Under the pieces are notes generated by a model that was not told the DNA's origin, made no database searches, and was given only the letters and a program-made list of their open reading frames with translations. From Streptomyces wuyuanensis (GTDB lineage: Bacteria > Actinomycetota > Actinomycetes > Streptomycetales > Streptomycetaceae): a stretch of 64,000 nt of DNA. The position numbers and the translations under genes are program-made. The stretch is from NCBI RefSeq assembly GCF_900103455.1, contig NZ_FNHI01000023.1:89613-153612 (forward strand), in the 5' to 3' direction. Positions 26,601 to 34,265 of this stretch are shown piece by piece (the stretch's first letter is position 1; every line of letters starts with the position of its first letter).

Positions 26601-28001
26601 CTCGCGGGGGTGGCGAGGGCGCTCACGGCGGAGCTGGAGCGGCACGGTGCCGTGCCCGTCGTCCTCGGCGCCGAGGCGACGCTTCCGCCGCAGAACGGCC
26701 ACGGTCCGCTCGACGGCGTGGTCCTCCTCGGCCCGCTGGCCACCTCAGGGCCGCCGGTGCTGCCCGCCGCCTTCCCGGCCGTCAGGGCCGCACTGGCCGG
26801 AAGGCCCGCCCGGCTGGTCGCCGTGCGCCTCGCCGAGGAGGGCCGGGCGACGGAGCGTTCGGCGGGGCTGCGCGGACTCTTCCGTACGATCGCCCGGGAG
26901 TGCCCGGACACCGAACCCATCGTGGTCGACCTCGACCCGGGCGGCGGGGCGCACCCGCTGCGCACGCCGGAGGGTGTCGCCGCGGTGGTGGTCGAGGAGC
27001 TGTCCGGGGCGGGCGGGACCCCGGTCGTGGTGCGCGACGCCGACGGCCGTCACGGGTGGGAGGCGGTCGAGGCGCCCCTCGGGCTGACGGCGGTGACCGG
27101 GGCGGGCCCCGCCGGGGACGGGTCGGCCGAAGCGGCGGCACTCGGGCTCGACCGGGACTCGGTCGTCCTGCTCACCGGTGGGGCGCGCGGCATCACGGCC
27201 ACGTTCGCCGTCGCACTCGCCCGCGCCTCCCGCTGCCGTGTCGAACTGCTCGGCAGGACGCCCGCCCCTGCCGGGCCGGAGGAACCGGCGACGGCGGCGG
27301 CCGGGGACAGGGCGGCGCTGCGCCGCGTGCTCGCCGCACAGGGCGGGTACGGCTCCCCCGCCGAGATCGGCCGGACGGCCGAACTGCTCCTGGCCCAGCG
27401 GGAGATATCCGCCACCCTGGCCGCCCTCGAAGCCGCCGGGAGCCGGGTCCGCTACCGCAGCGTCGACTGCCGCGACTCCGCGGCCGTGCTCCAGGCGGTG
27501 AAGGAGATCCACGCCGACCACGGGCGTCTCGACGGAGTCGTCCACGCCGCCGGCGTGATCGACGACAGGCTGATCGCGGACAAGTCCGCCGAGTCGTTCG
27601 AGCGGGTGTACGGCACCAAGGTCGCCGGTGCCGCCTCGCTGCTCTCGGCGCTCGGGGAACTCCCCGACGGCGGACCGCAGTTCGTGGTGCTGTTCGGCAG
27701 TGTCTCCGCGGTGTTCGGCAACCGGGGCCAGGCGGACTACGCGGCCGCCAACGACGCCCTGGAGACGCTCGGCGCGCAGTGGAGGGCCCGCACCGGGCGA
27801 AGGGCGCTGACGGTCCACTGGGGCCCCTGGGCCCCCGGCGGGCTCCACACCGGAATGGTCGGCCCGGAGCTCGCCCGCGAGTACGCCCGGCGGGGGATCG
27901 CCCTGATCGACCCCGAGGAGGGGCCGCTCGCGCTGCTGAGGGAACTCGCCTGGGGCGACCCGGCGACCGGGGCGGTCGTCCACACCGCGTCGGAGTGGTG
28001 A
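20646..28001 (+). CDS. PUFA-synthase-like megasynthase: NMO-NMO-KS-AT-ACP-KR
   Basis: About 2451 residues. Two nitronate-monooxygenase/PfaD-like flavin barrels lead: residues ~8-230 (SECGGPVG near 134) and ~290-640 (AECGGHVGPRN near 434). The ketosynthase spans ~683-1122 with Cys872 (DAACASSL), His1007 (VEAHGTG) and His1047 (IGHTKC). The acyltransferase spans ~1255-1575 with FPGQGSQ and Ser1348 (GHSYGE). One ACP has Ser1812 in LEADLSIDSIKRTEI, the PUFA-synthase signature. A long linker (structural KR half) precedes the ketoreductase at ~2174-2440 (TGGARGI, Tyr2365 in YAAAND). It fuses PfaD-like enoyl reduction to a PfaA-like protein. GGAGA supports ATG 20646; ATG 20643 or 20541 are possible. 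No DH or thioesterase is in this protein. Confidence 0.9.
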   Translation: MNSVEHNVDLVIGITPFGEPDARLAAAVCRAGGLGVLDLGSGDRRAREALAALRRWAPGRHGLRIGPRCTPGPGDLLPGPGSSDGPSAVVLAPDSAWDTTAIPQDPGLRVLVEVTGLEAARRAVDSGAAGLIARGSECGGPVGELSTFVLLQQLLATAELGVPVWACGGMAPRTAAAAVVGGAAGVVLDTQLALLAESQLPEPVAALLRTADGSETTVSGGRRTLRRRGPAGRSPATDGASPAGPVPVGQDAFLAARFAERWGDSGRAVRAVLDAVRAAVRDAEGEGTAAGALGPDSAMSRALGTRLPVAQGPMTRVSDGAAFASAVAEDGALPFIALALAGAEQSRTMLEEARRALDGRPWGVGILGFAPEETRTAQLAAVRAAGPTHAIVAGGRPSQARVLEEAGIKAFLHVPSPGLLRQFLDAGARRFVFEGAECGGHVGPRNSFPLWEAQLAVLEDFLDGVGRRSDEATARADAERVEVFLAGGIHDERSAAMAATLAAPLTARGCAVGTLMGTAYLFTEEAVAHGAVLPLFQRRVLAAERTALLETAPGHATRCVPSPFSEAFGTLAAGMRADGLADREVWERLERLNVGRLRIAAKGVERADGGVLGPVDEERQLAEGMFMAGEAAVLRSATTTVARLHSAVSEGAARFLTERAAALASHPGLGAGGTAPAEPEPPRPLDVAVVGMACMFPGAPDLASFWANVLDGVDSVGEVPRDRWDPGVHGVEAGGTVTSRWGGFLPPIPFDALRYGIPPASLGSIEPVQLLALEAARRALDDAGLGDHGGRTFDRTRTGVVFGAEPGSDLSNATTLRAVLPSYFGAVPKGLEDQLPQLTEDSFPGMLANVISGRIASRLDLGGPNFTVDAACASSLAAVDVACKELVAGTSDMMLCGGADLHNGVNDYVLFSSVHALSPTGRCRAFDGSADGIALGEGVACVVLKRLADAERDGDRIYGVVKGIGSSSDGRSLGLTAPRPEGQRRALERAHRNAGTSPADVGLVEAHGTGTVVGDRTELNVLTEVFEAAGVTPGSCVLGSVKSQIGHTKCAAGLAGLIKTVMALHTGVRPPTLHLERPNAAWREDRSPFVFHREALPWAAPPERRVAGLSAFGFGGTNFHVVLGAHGGEVPPPHGRAAWPAELFLFRGAVPGAAHRAAQELLETASADGDGASAWRLRDLALAAARRAEADGGPVRIAVVAKDREGLCRQLRRALDGEHDPGAGIHLADGGAAAAAPGVDGTADDGPRGGGTGGKVAFLFPGQGSQRTGMFAGLFAAFPDLQHLLALDPGTAAALHPPAAFTESVHGRATAALTDTRAAQPALGMAGLAAYALLTRAGVVPDMAAGHSYGELVALSAAGAVDPETLLTLSSERAAAILAAAGDDPGAMAAVAASAADVERILGAPGAGGGGNGAGDGNGAGDAGSAVAGGLPRGGLLGGGLVVANHNTPRQTVISGPTAAVETALRLLRDAGLGAKRLPVACAFHSPLVAGAGERFARVLARHPVSPPEFPVWSNRTAEPYRASPDGIRAELAEQIGAPVRFAEQIEAMYAAGARVFVECGPGRVLTGLVADILGDRPHRTVACAPRPASGLPDLLDALARLAVAGVPVTTGWMLRGRDGVDPRRAGGGRRPGWTVDGHLVRTASGELLPGALAPARRVVETTVTNHHGGWAAEGAATGQDALIAEFLRTSREMLAAQRDVLLTYFGGGRAPDHPLPAPAGPAPTHALPAGSPQAREPEFTGAPTAGTAPAAGPVAWPERTGLPGGGAESAGPPSGDDVLRLIVDIISERTGYPADMVEPGLDLEADLSIDSIKRTEIVGELAGRLVSAGAVPAGTGSLDDTAMEGLSRARTAEALAAGITALLPGAADARDGGPARAAEPGPPSAAAPVPAADGGGDEPYPAAYATTATAAAGDTSVRPAEPALRLHSTDDRDTAATAPAEGPRTALPKRLELRKVPLSGGPGAATPTALQGRRFALLGDGDGELAGVARALTAELERHGAVPVVLGAEATLPPQNGHGPLDGVVLLGPLATSGPPVLPAAFPAVRAALAGRPARLVAVRLAEEGRATERSAGLRGLFRTIARECPDTEPIVVDLDPGGGAHPLRTPEGVAAVVVEELSGAGGTPVVVRDADGRHGWEAVEAPLGLTAVTGAGPAGDGSAEAAALGLDRDSVVLLTGGARGITATFAVALARASRCRVELLGRTPAPAGPEEPATAAAGDRAALRRVLAAQGGYGSPAEIGRTAELLLAQREISATLAALEAAGSRVRYRSVDCRDSAAVLQAVKEIHADHGRLDGVVHAAGVIDDRLIADKSAESFERVYGTKVAGAASLLSALGELPDGGPQFVVLFGSVSAVFGNRGQADYAAANDALETLGAQWRARTGRRALTVHWGPWAPGGLHTGMVGPELAREYARRGIALIDPEEGPLALLRELAWGDPATGAVVHTASEW

Positions 28002-28002
28002 C

Positions 28003-31000
28003 TTGACCGCTGAAGGGGCGGGGGCAGGCGCGGACCGGGCTGCCGCCGCCCGGCGGGCGGGCGGCACCCGCGGCCGCAGTGCCGTGCCCATCGCCGTCAC
28101 GGGCATGGCCGTGCTGCTGCCGGGCGCCCGGGATCTGGCGGCGTACTGGCGCAATCTCGTCAGCGGGTTCGACGCGGTCGGCGAGGTGCCCGAGGACCGT
28201 TGGGACGCCTCGTACTACCGCCCCGGCTCCGCGGACGGACCGGCCGCGGCGGACCAGGTGTACTGCCGGCGCGGCGGCTTCGTGGACTCGCCTGCGCAGG
28301 TGGACGTGACCCGCTTCGGCATCATGCCGAGTTCGGTGTCCGGTACCGAGCCCGACCAGCTGATCGCGCTCCACGTGGCGGCGTCCGCCCTCGCGGACGC
28401 CGGCGGCGAGGACCGGTTGCCGGCCCGGGACCGGATCGGCGTCGTGCTGGGCCGAGGCGGCTATCTGACACCGGGGCTGGTCCGCCTGGACCAGCGGGTG
28501 CGCACCGCCGCCCAGCTGGTGCGCACGCTCGGCGAGTTGCTGCCGGGGCTCGGGACCGAGCAGCTCGCCCGGGTACGGGAGGCGTTCACGGAACGCCTGG
28601 GTCCCGACCGGCCGGAGAACGCCATCGGGCTCGTTCCCAATCTGGCCGCCTCCCGGCTGGCCAACCGGCTCGATCTGCGCGGCCCCGCCTACACCGTGGA
28701 CGCCGCCTGTGCCTCCTCGCTCGTCGCCGTGGACCAGGCGGTGGGCGAACTGGCGTCCGGCCGCAGCGACCTGATGCTCGCCGGCGGGGTGCACCACTGC
28801 CACGACATCACGTTGTGGAGCGTCTTCTCCCAGCTTCGCGCCCTGTCCCCCAGCCAGCGCATCCGCCCGTTCCACCGGGACGCGGACGGCATCCTCATCG
28901 GCGAGGGCACCGGCGTGGTGGTGCTGAAGCGGCTGGCGGACGCCCAGCGGGACGGGGACCGGGTCTACGCGGTCGTCCGGGGCACGGCTGTCGGCAGCGA
29001 CGGGCGTACGGCCGGACTGGTCAGCCCCGATCCGGGCGGCCAGATCCGCGCCGTGCGGCGGGCGTGGGAAGCGGCCGGCCTCGACCCGGCCGAGACCGGG
29101 TCGATCGGTCTGCTGGAGGCGCACGGCACCGCCACTCCCGCCGGCGACGCGGCCGAACTCCGCACACTGGCGGAGGTGTTCGGGCCTCCGACCGGTCGTG
29201 ACGCCGTCGGAGGGGACGGCGGTTCGGCGGTGATCGGGTCGGTGAAGTCCATGATCGGCCACGCGATGCCGGCGGCGGGGGTCGCAGGCCTGGTCAAGGC
29301 GGCTCTCGCCGTGCACCACGCGACGCTGCTGCCGACCCTCCACTGCGACGATCCCCATCCCGCGCTCGCCGGCACGCGTTTCCGTCCGCTGGCGGAGGCG
29401 GCGCCCTGGGAATCCGGCCCCGCGGGCACCCCGCGCCGGGCGGCCGTGAACGCCTTCGGGTTCGGCGGGGTCAACGCCCACGTCGTCCTCGAACAGGCCC
29501 CGGACACGGTGGCGTCGACGACCGGAACGCGCCGGCGGGCCGCCGCCCTCCCCGCTGCCGCCGGGGAGGGTCCGGGCGGCTCCGGGCGGGCGGCCGCCGT
29601 CACCACCGTGGTCGAGCGGGAGCGTGCGCTGCTGCTCACCGCCGGTACGCCGGAAGACCTCGCGGCGCGACTGGACACGGACGACTCGACGCTGCTGTCC
29701 TCGGGGCCCGCCGCCCCGGCGGGACCGGGAGCGGGGCCGACCCGTCTCGGCATCGTCGATCCGACACCGAAGCGGCTGGCGCTCGCCCGCCGAGTCGCCG
29801 CCAAGGGCCGGGCGTGGCACGGCCGCGGCGATGTGTGGTTCGCGCCTCACCCGCTGCTCGGCGGCGAGCGACCGGGCCGCATCGCCTTCGTCTTTCCCGG
29901 GCTGGAAGGCGAGTTCGAGCCGCGCGTCGACGATGTCGCCGACCGCTTCGGGCTGTCCCTGCCGGGGCCGTCCGGCGACGCGGGGGCCGAGGTCGGGGAC
30001 GTCGGCCGGCACGGGCTCGGCGTGGTCGCGGTGGGCAGGCTGCTGGACGCGGCGCTGCGGCGGATGGGCGTCGTGCCGGAGGCGGTGGCCGGGCACAGCG
30101 TCGGCGAGTGGACGGCGATGGCGGTCGCCGGCCTGTACGCCGAGCACGCCGTGGACGACTTCATGGCCTCGCTCGACCCCGACTCGGTCACCGTTCCGGA
30201 CCTCGCCTTCGCCGCGGTGGGGGCGTCCGCGGATCGCGTACGGGTGGGGCTCGAGGGCCTCGGTCTGCCGGTGACCCTGTCCCATGACAACGCGCCGAGC
30301 CAGTCGATGGTGTGCGGACCGCCGGACGCGGTCGAGGAGTTCGCGCGCTCCTTCCGCGCGGAGGGAGTGCTGTGCCGGGTGCTGCCGTTCCGCTCGGGAT
30401 TCCACACGCCCATGCTGGAGCCCGCCCTGGGGCCGTTCCGCACCGCGGCCGAGCGTTTCGCGCTGCACACGCCGACCGTGCCGGTCTGGTCGGGGACGAC
30501 CGCAGCCCCCTTCCCCCGTGACGAGGCCGCGATCCGGGAACTGTTCGTCCGCCATCTGCTGGAGCCCGTGCGGTTCCGTCAGTTGACCGAGTCGCTGTAC
30601 GCGGCGGGGTTCCGGGCCTTCGTCCAGGTCGGTACGGGAGCGCTCGGGTCGCTCATCGGCGACACTCTGTCGGGGCGCGACCATCTCGTCGTCGCCGCCA
30701 ACACCCCGCACCGCACGGGCCTGGCTCAGCTGCGGCGCGTGGCGGTGGCGCTGTGGGCCGTGGGCGCGGCGGTCGAACCGGACGTGGTCGACCGTCCCGG
30801 CACCTCACCGGCCGGCGCGCCGGAGCACCGGACTCCCCCGGCGTGCGCCGATGCCGGCGCGAGGCCCCGGACCGCTGCCACCGTGGCCGGGGGCGGTGGC
30901 GCCGCCCGGTCGCTGCCTCCGGTGCGTCTCGACCTGAGCGGGGGTCTGGTCTCGCTGGATCCGGGCGTACTGTCCGGGCTGCGGCTGTCGCCGCTGCCGG

Positions 31001-33063
31001 CCGAGCACGGTGGCCCGGTGACGGCCGCGGCGGCGGTGCCCGCCGTGCAGGCCCCGGCGGCTGCCGGTGCGGTGCGGCCGGCGGAGCAGGCCGTGGCCGG
31101 CGGCGTCGCCGGTCGTCCCGTCGGCCTCGGTGGCCCATGGCGCCCGGACGCCGTGCCCGGAGGCGGAGGCCCGGCGGACCGCTTCCCGGCGCTGGCCGAA
31201 CTCGACGCGCTGATGCGGGAGACGGCAGCCACCGCCGCCGAGCTCGTCGAGGCGGCCGGCCGCCGGGCGTCGCCGCCGGGCCGGCCCGCCGGCGCGGCAC
31301 GGGACGTCCCCGCCTCACCGCGCCCCGTTCACGCGGCGCGCACCGTCCAACGGCCGCCTTCGGCATCCCGTGCCGCGGTGCCCCGTACAAGCACGCCGAG
31401 TACAGGCGTGCCCCGCACGGGTCCGGCGCCGGCCGCGACGCCTCCCGCGCGCTCGGAGTACACGGTCCGGGTGGGCACCGAGGCGATGCCCCACCTGCTG
31501 GACCACTGCTTCTTCCGGCAGCGGGCGGGCTGGCCCGAGGTCGCCGACCGATGGCCCGTCGTCCCGGCGACGACGATCGTCCACCACCTGATGGAGGCGG
31601 CCGAGCGCAGCGCACCCGGTATGCGCGCGATCGCCGTGCACGAGGCCAGGTTCGACCGCTGGATCACCGCCGCCGAGCCGGCGGACGTGACGGTCACCGC
31701 CGCCCCCGCGGGGCCCGGGCGGGTGGCCGTGTCGTTCGGGCCGCACGCGCGCGCGGTGGTCGAGGTAGCCGCCTGCCACCCGGCGCCCCCGCCTCCCTGG
31801 GATCCGGCGCCCTTCCGGGCCGAACGCGTGCCCGGCCACTCGGCGGCCCAGTTGTACGACGAGCGCTGGATGTTCCACGGCCCCGCGTACCAGGGGGTCA
31901 CCGCGCTGCGGGGCATCGGCGAGCGGCACGTCCGCGCGGTGCTGGCCACGCCCCCGGCGCCGGGAGCCCTGCTCGACAACGTGGGACAGGTGCTCGGCTA
32001 CTGGATCATGGCCACCGCCGCCGAACGGACGGTCGTGTTCCCCGTGCGGATGCGGCACATGCGGTTCTTCGGTCCCGCCCCGCGTCCCGGCACCGAGGTC
32101 GAATGCCTGATCCGCGTCACCTCGCTCACCCGCGAACTCCTCGAAGCGGACGCCCTGCTGACATCCGGCGGCCGGGTCTGGGCGGAGCTCACCGGCTGGC
32201 AGGACCGCAGGTTCGACAACGATCCGCACACCCGCCCGGTCGAGCGCTTCCCTGAGCGCCACACACTGTCCGCGCACCGCCCCGGCGGCTGGGCGCTGCT
32301 CCACGAACGCTGGCCGGACCTGGCGTCACGCGATCTGATCATGCGCAACATGCTGGGGAGCGCCGAACGCACCGCCTACGAACGGCACTCGCCGCGCGGC
32401 CGCCGGCAGTGGCTGCTGGGCCGGATCGCCGTCAAGGACGCCGTACGGCAGTGGCTGTGGCAGCAGGGCGAGGGCCCGGTCTTCCCGGCCGAGCTGAGCG
32501 TCGGCAACGACGAGCGGGGACGCCCCCGGGTGACCGGGTCGCACGGCCGGGCCCTGCCGCCGCTGGCCGTCTCCCTCGCCCACCGGGCAGAGGCGGCGGT
32601 GGCGATCGTACGGCCGTGCGGGCAGGCGCCGGACGGTGGCCCGGTCACCGGCCCCGGCATCGACATCGAGGAGGTCGCCGAGCCGTCCGGGGCCACTCTG
32701 GACGCTGCCCTGACCCCCGGTGAACGCGAACTGCTGACGGTCTGCCGGACCGGTGCCGGCACTGGTGCCGCCGCTTCCGAAGCACTCTGGTTCACCCGGT
32801 TCTGGGCGGCGAAGGAGGCGGCGGCCAAGGCGGAGGGAACCGGCTTCGGCGGCCGCCCCAGGGACTTCGCCGTCGTGGCGGCGTCCGGGGACCGGCTGAC
32901 GGTCGAGGTGCGCGGCACGCCGGGCGGGCCGGTCCGTGCGTACCGGATCCGGTGCGAACAGGTGGCCAATCCCCCGGGCCTTCCCGCGCGTTCGTACGTC
33001 GTGGCGTGGACGGAAGGGCCGGAACAGGACGGGGACAGGCACGAGGAGGAGGACGGTACGTGA
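28003..33063 (+). CDS. PUFA-synthase-like megasynthase: KS-AT-DH-phosphopantetheinyl transferase
   Basis: A 1686-residue partner of the preceding synthase, starting at TTG 28003 one base after its stop. The ketosynthase has Cys236 (DAACASSL), His374 (EAHGTA) and His420 (IGHAMP), so it is not a chain-length-factor. The acyltransferase-like domain has Ser699 (AGHSVGEW) and GFHTPMLEP, but FPGLEGE replaces the usual GQGSQ. A dehydratase-type double hotdog follows at ~1145-1430 (LLDHCF, HGPAYQGV, LLDNVGQ). The C-terminus, ~1460-1670, is a Sfp-type phosphopantetheinyl transferase (GIDIEEV, FWAAKEAAAKAEGTGF) that can activate the operon's own carrier proteins. No ACP is inside, so it must work with the ACP upstream or the free ACP downstream. 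Confidence 0.9.
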   Translation: MTAEGAGAGADRAAAARRAGGTRGRSAVPIAVTGMAVLLPGARDLAAYWRNLVSGFDAVGEVPEDRWDASYYRPGSADGPAAADQVYCRRGGFVDSPAQVDVTRFGIMPSSVSGTEPDQLIALHVAASALADAGGEDRLPARDRIGVVLGRGGYLTPGLVRLDQRVRTAAQLVRTLGELLPGLGTEQLARVREAFTERLGPDRPENAIGLVPNLAASRLANRLDLRGPAYTVDAACASSLVAVDQAVGELASGRSDLMLAGGVHHCHDITLWSVFSQLRALSPSQRIRPFHRDADGILIGEGTGVVVLKRLADAQRDGDRVYAVVRGTAVGSDGRTAGLVSPDPGGQIRAVRRAWEAAGLDPAETGSIGLLEAHGTATPAGDAAELRTLAEVFGPPTGRDAVGGDGGSAVIGSVKSMIGHAMPAAGVAGLVKAALAVHHATLLPTLHCDDPHPALAGTRFRPLAEAAPWESGPAGTPRRAAVNAFGFGGVNAHVVLEQAPDTVASTTGTRRRAAALPAAAGEGPGGSGRAAAVTTVVERERALLLTAGTPEDLAARLDTDDSTLLSSGPAAPAGPGAGPTRLGIVDPTPKRLALARRVAAKGRAWHGRGDVWFAPHPLLGGERPGRIAFVFPGLEGEFEPRVDDVADRFGLSLPGPSGDAGAEVGDVGRHGLGVVAVGRLLDAALRRMGVVPEAVAGHSVGEWTAMAVAGLYAEHAVDDFMASLDPDSVTVPDLAFAAVGASADRVRVGLEGLGLPVTLSHDNAPSQSMVCGPPDAVEEFARSFRAEGVLCRVLPFRSGFHTPMLEPALGPFRTAAERFALHTPTVPVWSGTTAAPFPRDEAAIRELFVRHLLEPVRFRQLTESLYAAGFRAFVQVGTGALGSLIGDTLSGRDHLVVAANTPHRTGLAQLRRVAVALWAVGAAVEPDVVDRPGTSPAGAPEHRTPPACADAGARPRTAATVAGGGGAARSLPPVRLDLSGGLVSLDPGVLSGLRLSPLPAEHGGPVTAAAAVPAVQAPAAAGAVRPAEQAVAGGVAGRPVGLGGPWRPDAVPGGGGPADRFPALAELDALMRETAATAAELVEAAGRRASPPGRPAGAARDVPASPRPVHAARTVQRPPSASRAAVPRTSTPSTGVPRTGPAPAATPPARSEYTVRVGTEAMPHLLDHCFFRQRAGWPEVADRWPVVPATTIVHHLMEAAERSAPGMRAIAVHEARFDRWITAAEPADVTVTAAPAGPGRVAVSFGPHARAVVEVAACHPAPPPPWDPAPFRAERVPGHSAAQLYDERWMFHGPAYQGVTALRGIGERHVRAVLATPPAPGALLDNVGQVLGYWIMATAAERTVVFPVRMRHMRFFGPAPRPGTEVECLIRVTSLTRELLEADALLTSGGRVWAELTGWQDRRFDNDPHTRPVERFPERHTLSAHRPGGWALLHERWPDLASRDLIMRNMLGSAERTAYERHSPRGRRQWLLGRIAVKDAVRQWLWQQGEGPVFPAELSVGNDERGRPRVTGSHGRALPPLAVSLAHRAEAAVAIVRPCGQAPDGGPVTGPGIDIEEVAEPSGATLDAALTPGERELLTVCRTGAGTGAAASEALWFTRFWAAKEAAAKAEGTGFGGRPRDFAVVAASGDRLTVEVRGTPGGPVRAYRIRCEQVANPPGLPARSYVVAWTEGPEQDGDRHEEEDGT

Positions 33064-33383
33064 CCACGACTCAGCCGACGGGTCCGTCGGGGGCGGACGA
33101 GGAAGCGATACTCGCCGACATCACGGCCATGATCGCGCTGGTCCTCGAGGACGACGGCCTCGGCGACACCGAGGTCGGGATGGAGACCCGGTTCAGCAGG
33201 GACCTGGAGTTCGAGAGCATCGACCTGGTCACCCTGGCCGGTCATCTGGAGGTCCGGTACGGACGCGAGGTCAACTTCGCCGAGTTCGTCGCCTCGATGG
33301 AGCTCGACGACATCATCGAGCTCACCGTCGGCCGGCTCGTCGAGCACGTGTCGCGGTGTCTGAAGAGCGCGGGAGCGGCCTGA
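33060..33383 (+). CDS. Free-standing acyl carrier protein
   Basis: A 107-residue type II acyl carrier protein. The phosphopantetheine serine is Ser53 in FSRDLEFESIDLVTLAGHLE, and helices flank it as in the family. The start GTG overlaps the stop of the synthase gene (GTGA) and has a GAGGAGG ribosome site, so it is coupled to it. Its serine motif is unlike the PUFA-type motif of the embedded ACP, which suggests a different role: carrier for the second KS-AT-DH protein, or hand-off to the hydrolase and glycosyltransferase. Confidence 0.9.
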   Translation: MTTTQPTGPSGADEEAILADITAMIALVLEDDGLGDTEVGMETRFSRDLEFESIDLVTLAGHLEVRYGREVNFAEFVASMELDDIIELTVGRLVEHVSRCLKSAGAA

Positions 33384-33386
33384 CCG

Positions 33387-34265
33387 ATGGCGATCATCGA
33401 TGTGGCCGGCGTCCACATGCACGTGCAGCGCCTCGGCCCCGGCGGCGGACGTCCCGGCGGGGACACCGTGGTGCTGCTGCACGGGCTGCTCACGGACAGC
33501 CTGGCCAGCTACTACTTCACCGTCGCCCCCGCGTTCGCGGCGGCCGGGCTCGACGTGGTGATGTACGACCACAGGGGTCACGGCCGCAGTGGCCGACCGG
33601 CCACCGGCTACGGTCTCGAGCGGTTCGTGGACGATCTCGGCGCCCTGCTGGACCGGCTGGAGATCCCCGGTCCGGTCCATCTGGTCGGCAACTCGTTCGG
33701 CGGCACCGTGTCCTTCGGCTACGCCCTGCGCCGCCCGGACCGGGTCGCCAGCATCTCGGTCGTCGAGTCCGAACCGGCCACGGCCTCCTGGGCGCGCAAG
33801 ATCGCCGGGCTGCTGGACCGGGTGCGGCACGAGATGACCGTCAACGAGACCGAGGCGCTCGACTGGATCGCCACCCACCGCGGCGGCCACACGGCCCGGC
33901 TGGCCAGGGCGGCGGGCCGGCTGGTGCGCGACACCGCGATCGCCGCGGAGGTGACCGACTGCGATCTCGTCACCGAGGACGCGCTCCGCTCCCTGGACCG
34001 CCCGGTGCTCGCCGTGTACGGGGCCGACTCCGACCTGTGCGAACAGGCCCCCTGGCTGGGGTCGTTGCTGCCGCGGTGCAGAACGGTCGTGGTGCCGGGC
34101 CACGAGCACTCGGTGCTGGTGGAGGCCCCCGGCCGGGTGCGCGACCTCGTCCTGGGGTGGATCGCTGAGAACGCCTCCCCCGGCGGCGGCGACGAAGACG
34201 GCCGCGACACGGGCCGCGACGGCCGCCGGGCGGCGGCCGTGCCCGTGGAGGTGAACGTGCCGTGA
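33387..34265 (+). CDS. Alpha/beta-hydrolase, possible chain-release enzyme
   Basis: A 292-residue alpha/beta-hydrolase. The oxyanion motif is LLHGLL, the nucleophile elbow is HLVGNSFGGTVSFG (Ser in GNSFGG), the acid is in VYGADSDLC and the catalytic His in PGHEHSVLVEAPG. It starts three bases after the ACP stop and its end overlaps the glycosyltransferase gene by GTGA. Since neither megasynthase has a thioesterase domain, this is the best candidate for releasing or editing the acyl chain. The C-terminal 30 residues are a low-complexity Gly/Asp/Arg tail without fold similarity. Confidence 0.85.
   Translation: MAIIDVAGVHMHVQRLGPGGGRPGGDTVVLLHGLLTDSLASYYFTVAPAFAAAGLDVVMYDHRGHGRSGRPATGYGLERFVDDLGALLDRLEIPGPVHLVGNSFGGTVSFGYALRRPDRVASISVVESEPATASWARKIAGLLDRVRHEMTVNETEALDWIATHRGGHTARLARAAGRLVRDTAIAAEVTDCDLVTEDALRSLDRPVLAVYGADSDLCEQAPWLGSLLPRCRTVVVPGHEHSVLVEAPGRVRDLVLGWIAENASPGGGDEDGRDTGRDGRRAAAVPVEVNVP

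Noticed and set aside
20646..33063. Enediyne polyketide synthase
   Set aside because: The KS-AT-ACP-KR and DH-PPTase order is reminiscent, but the two-KS split, PfaD-like domains and lack of enediyne accessory genes fit a PUFA-type system better.
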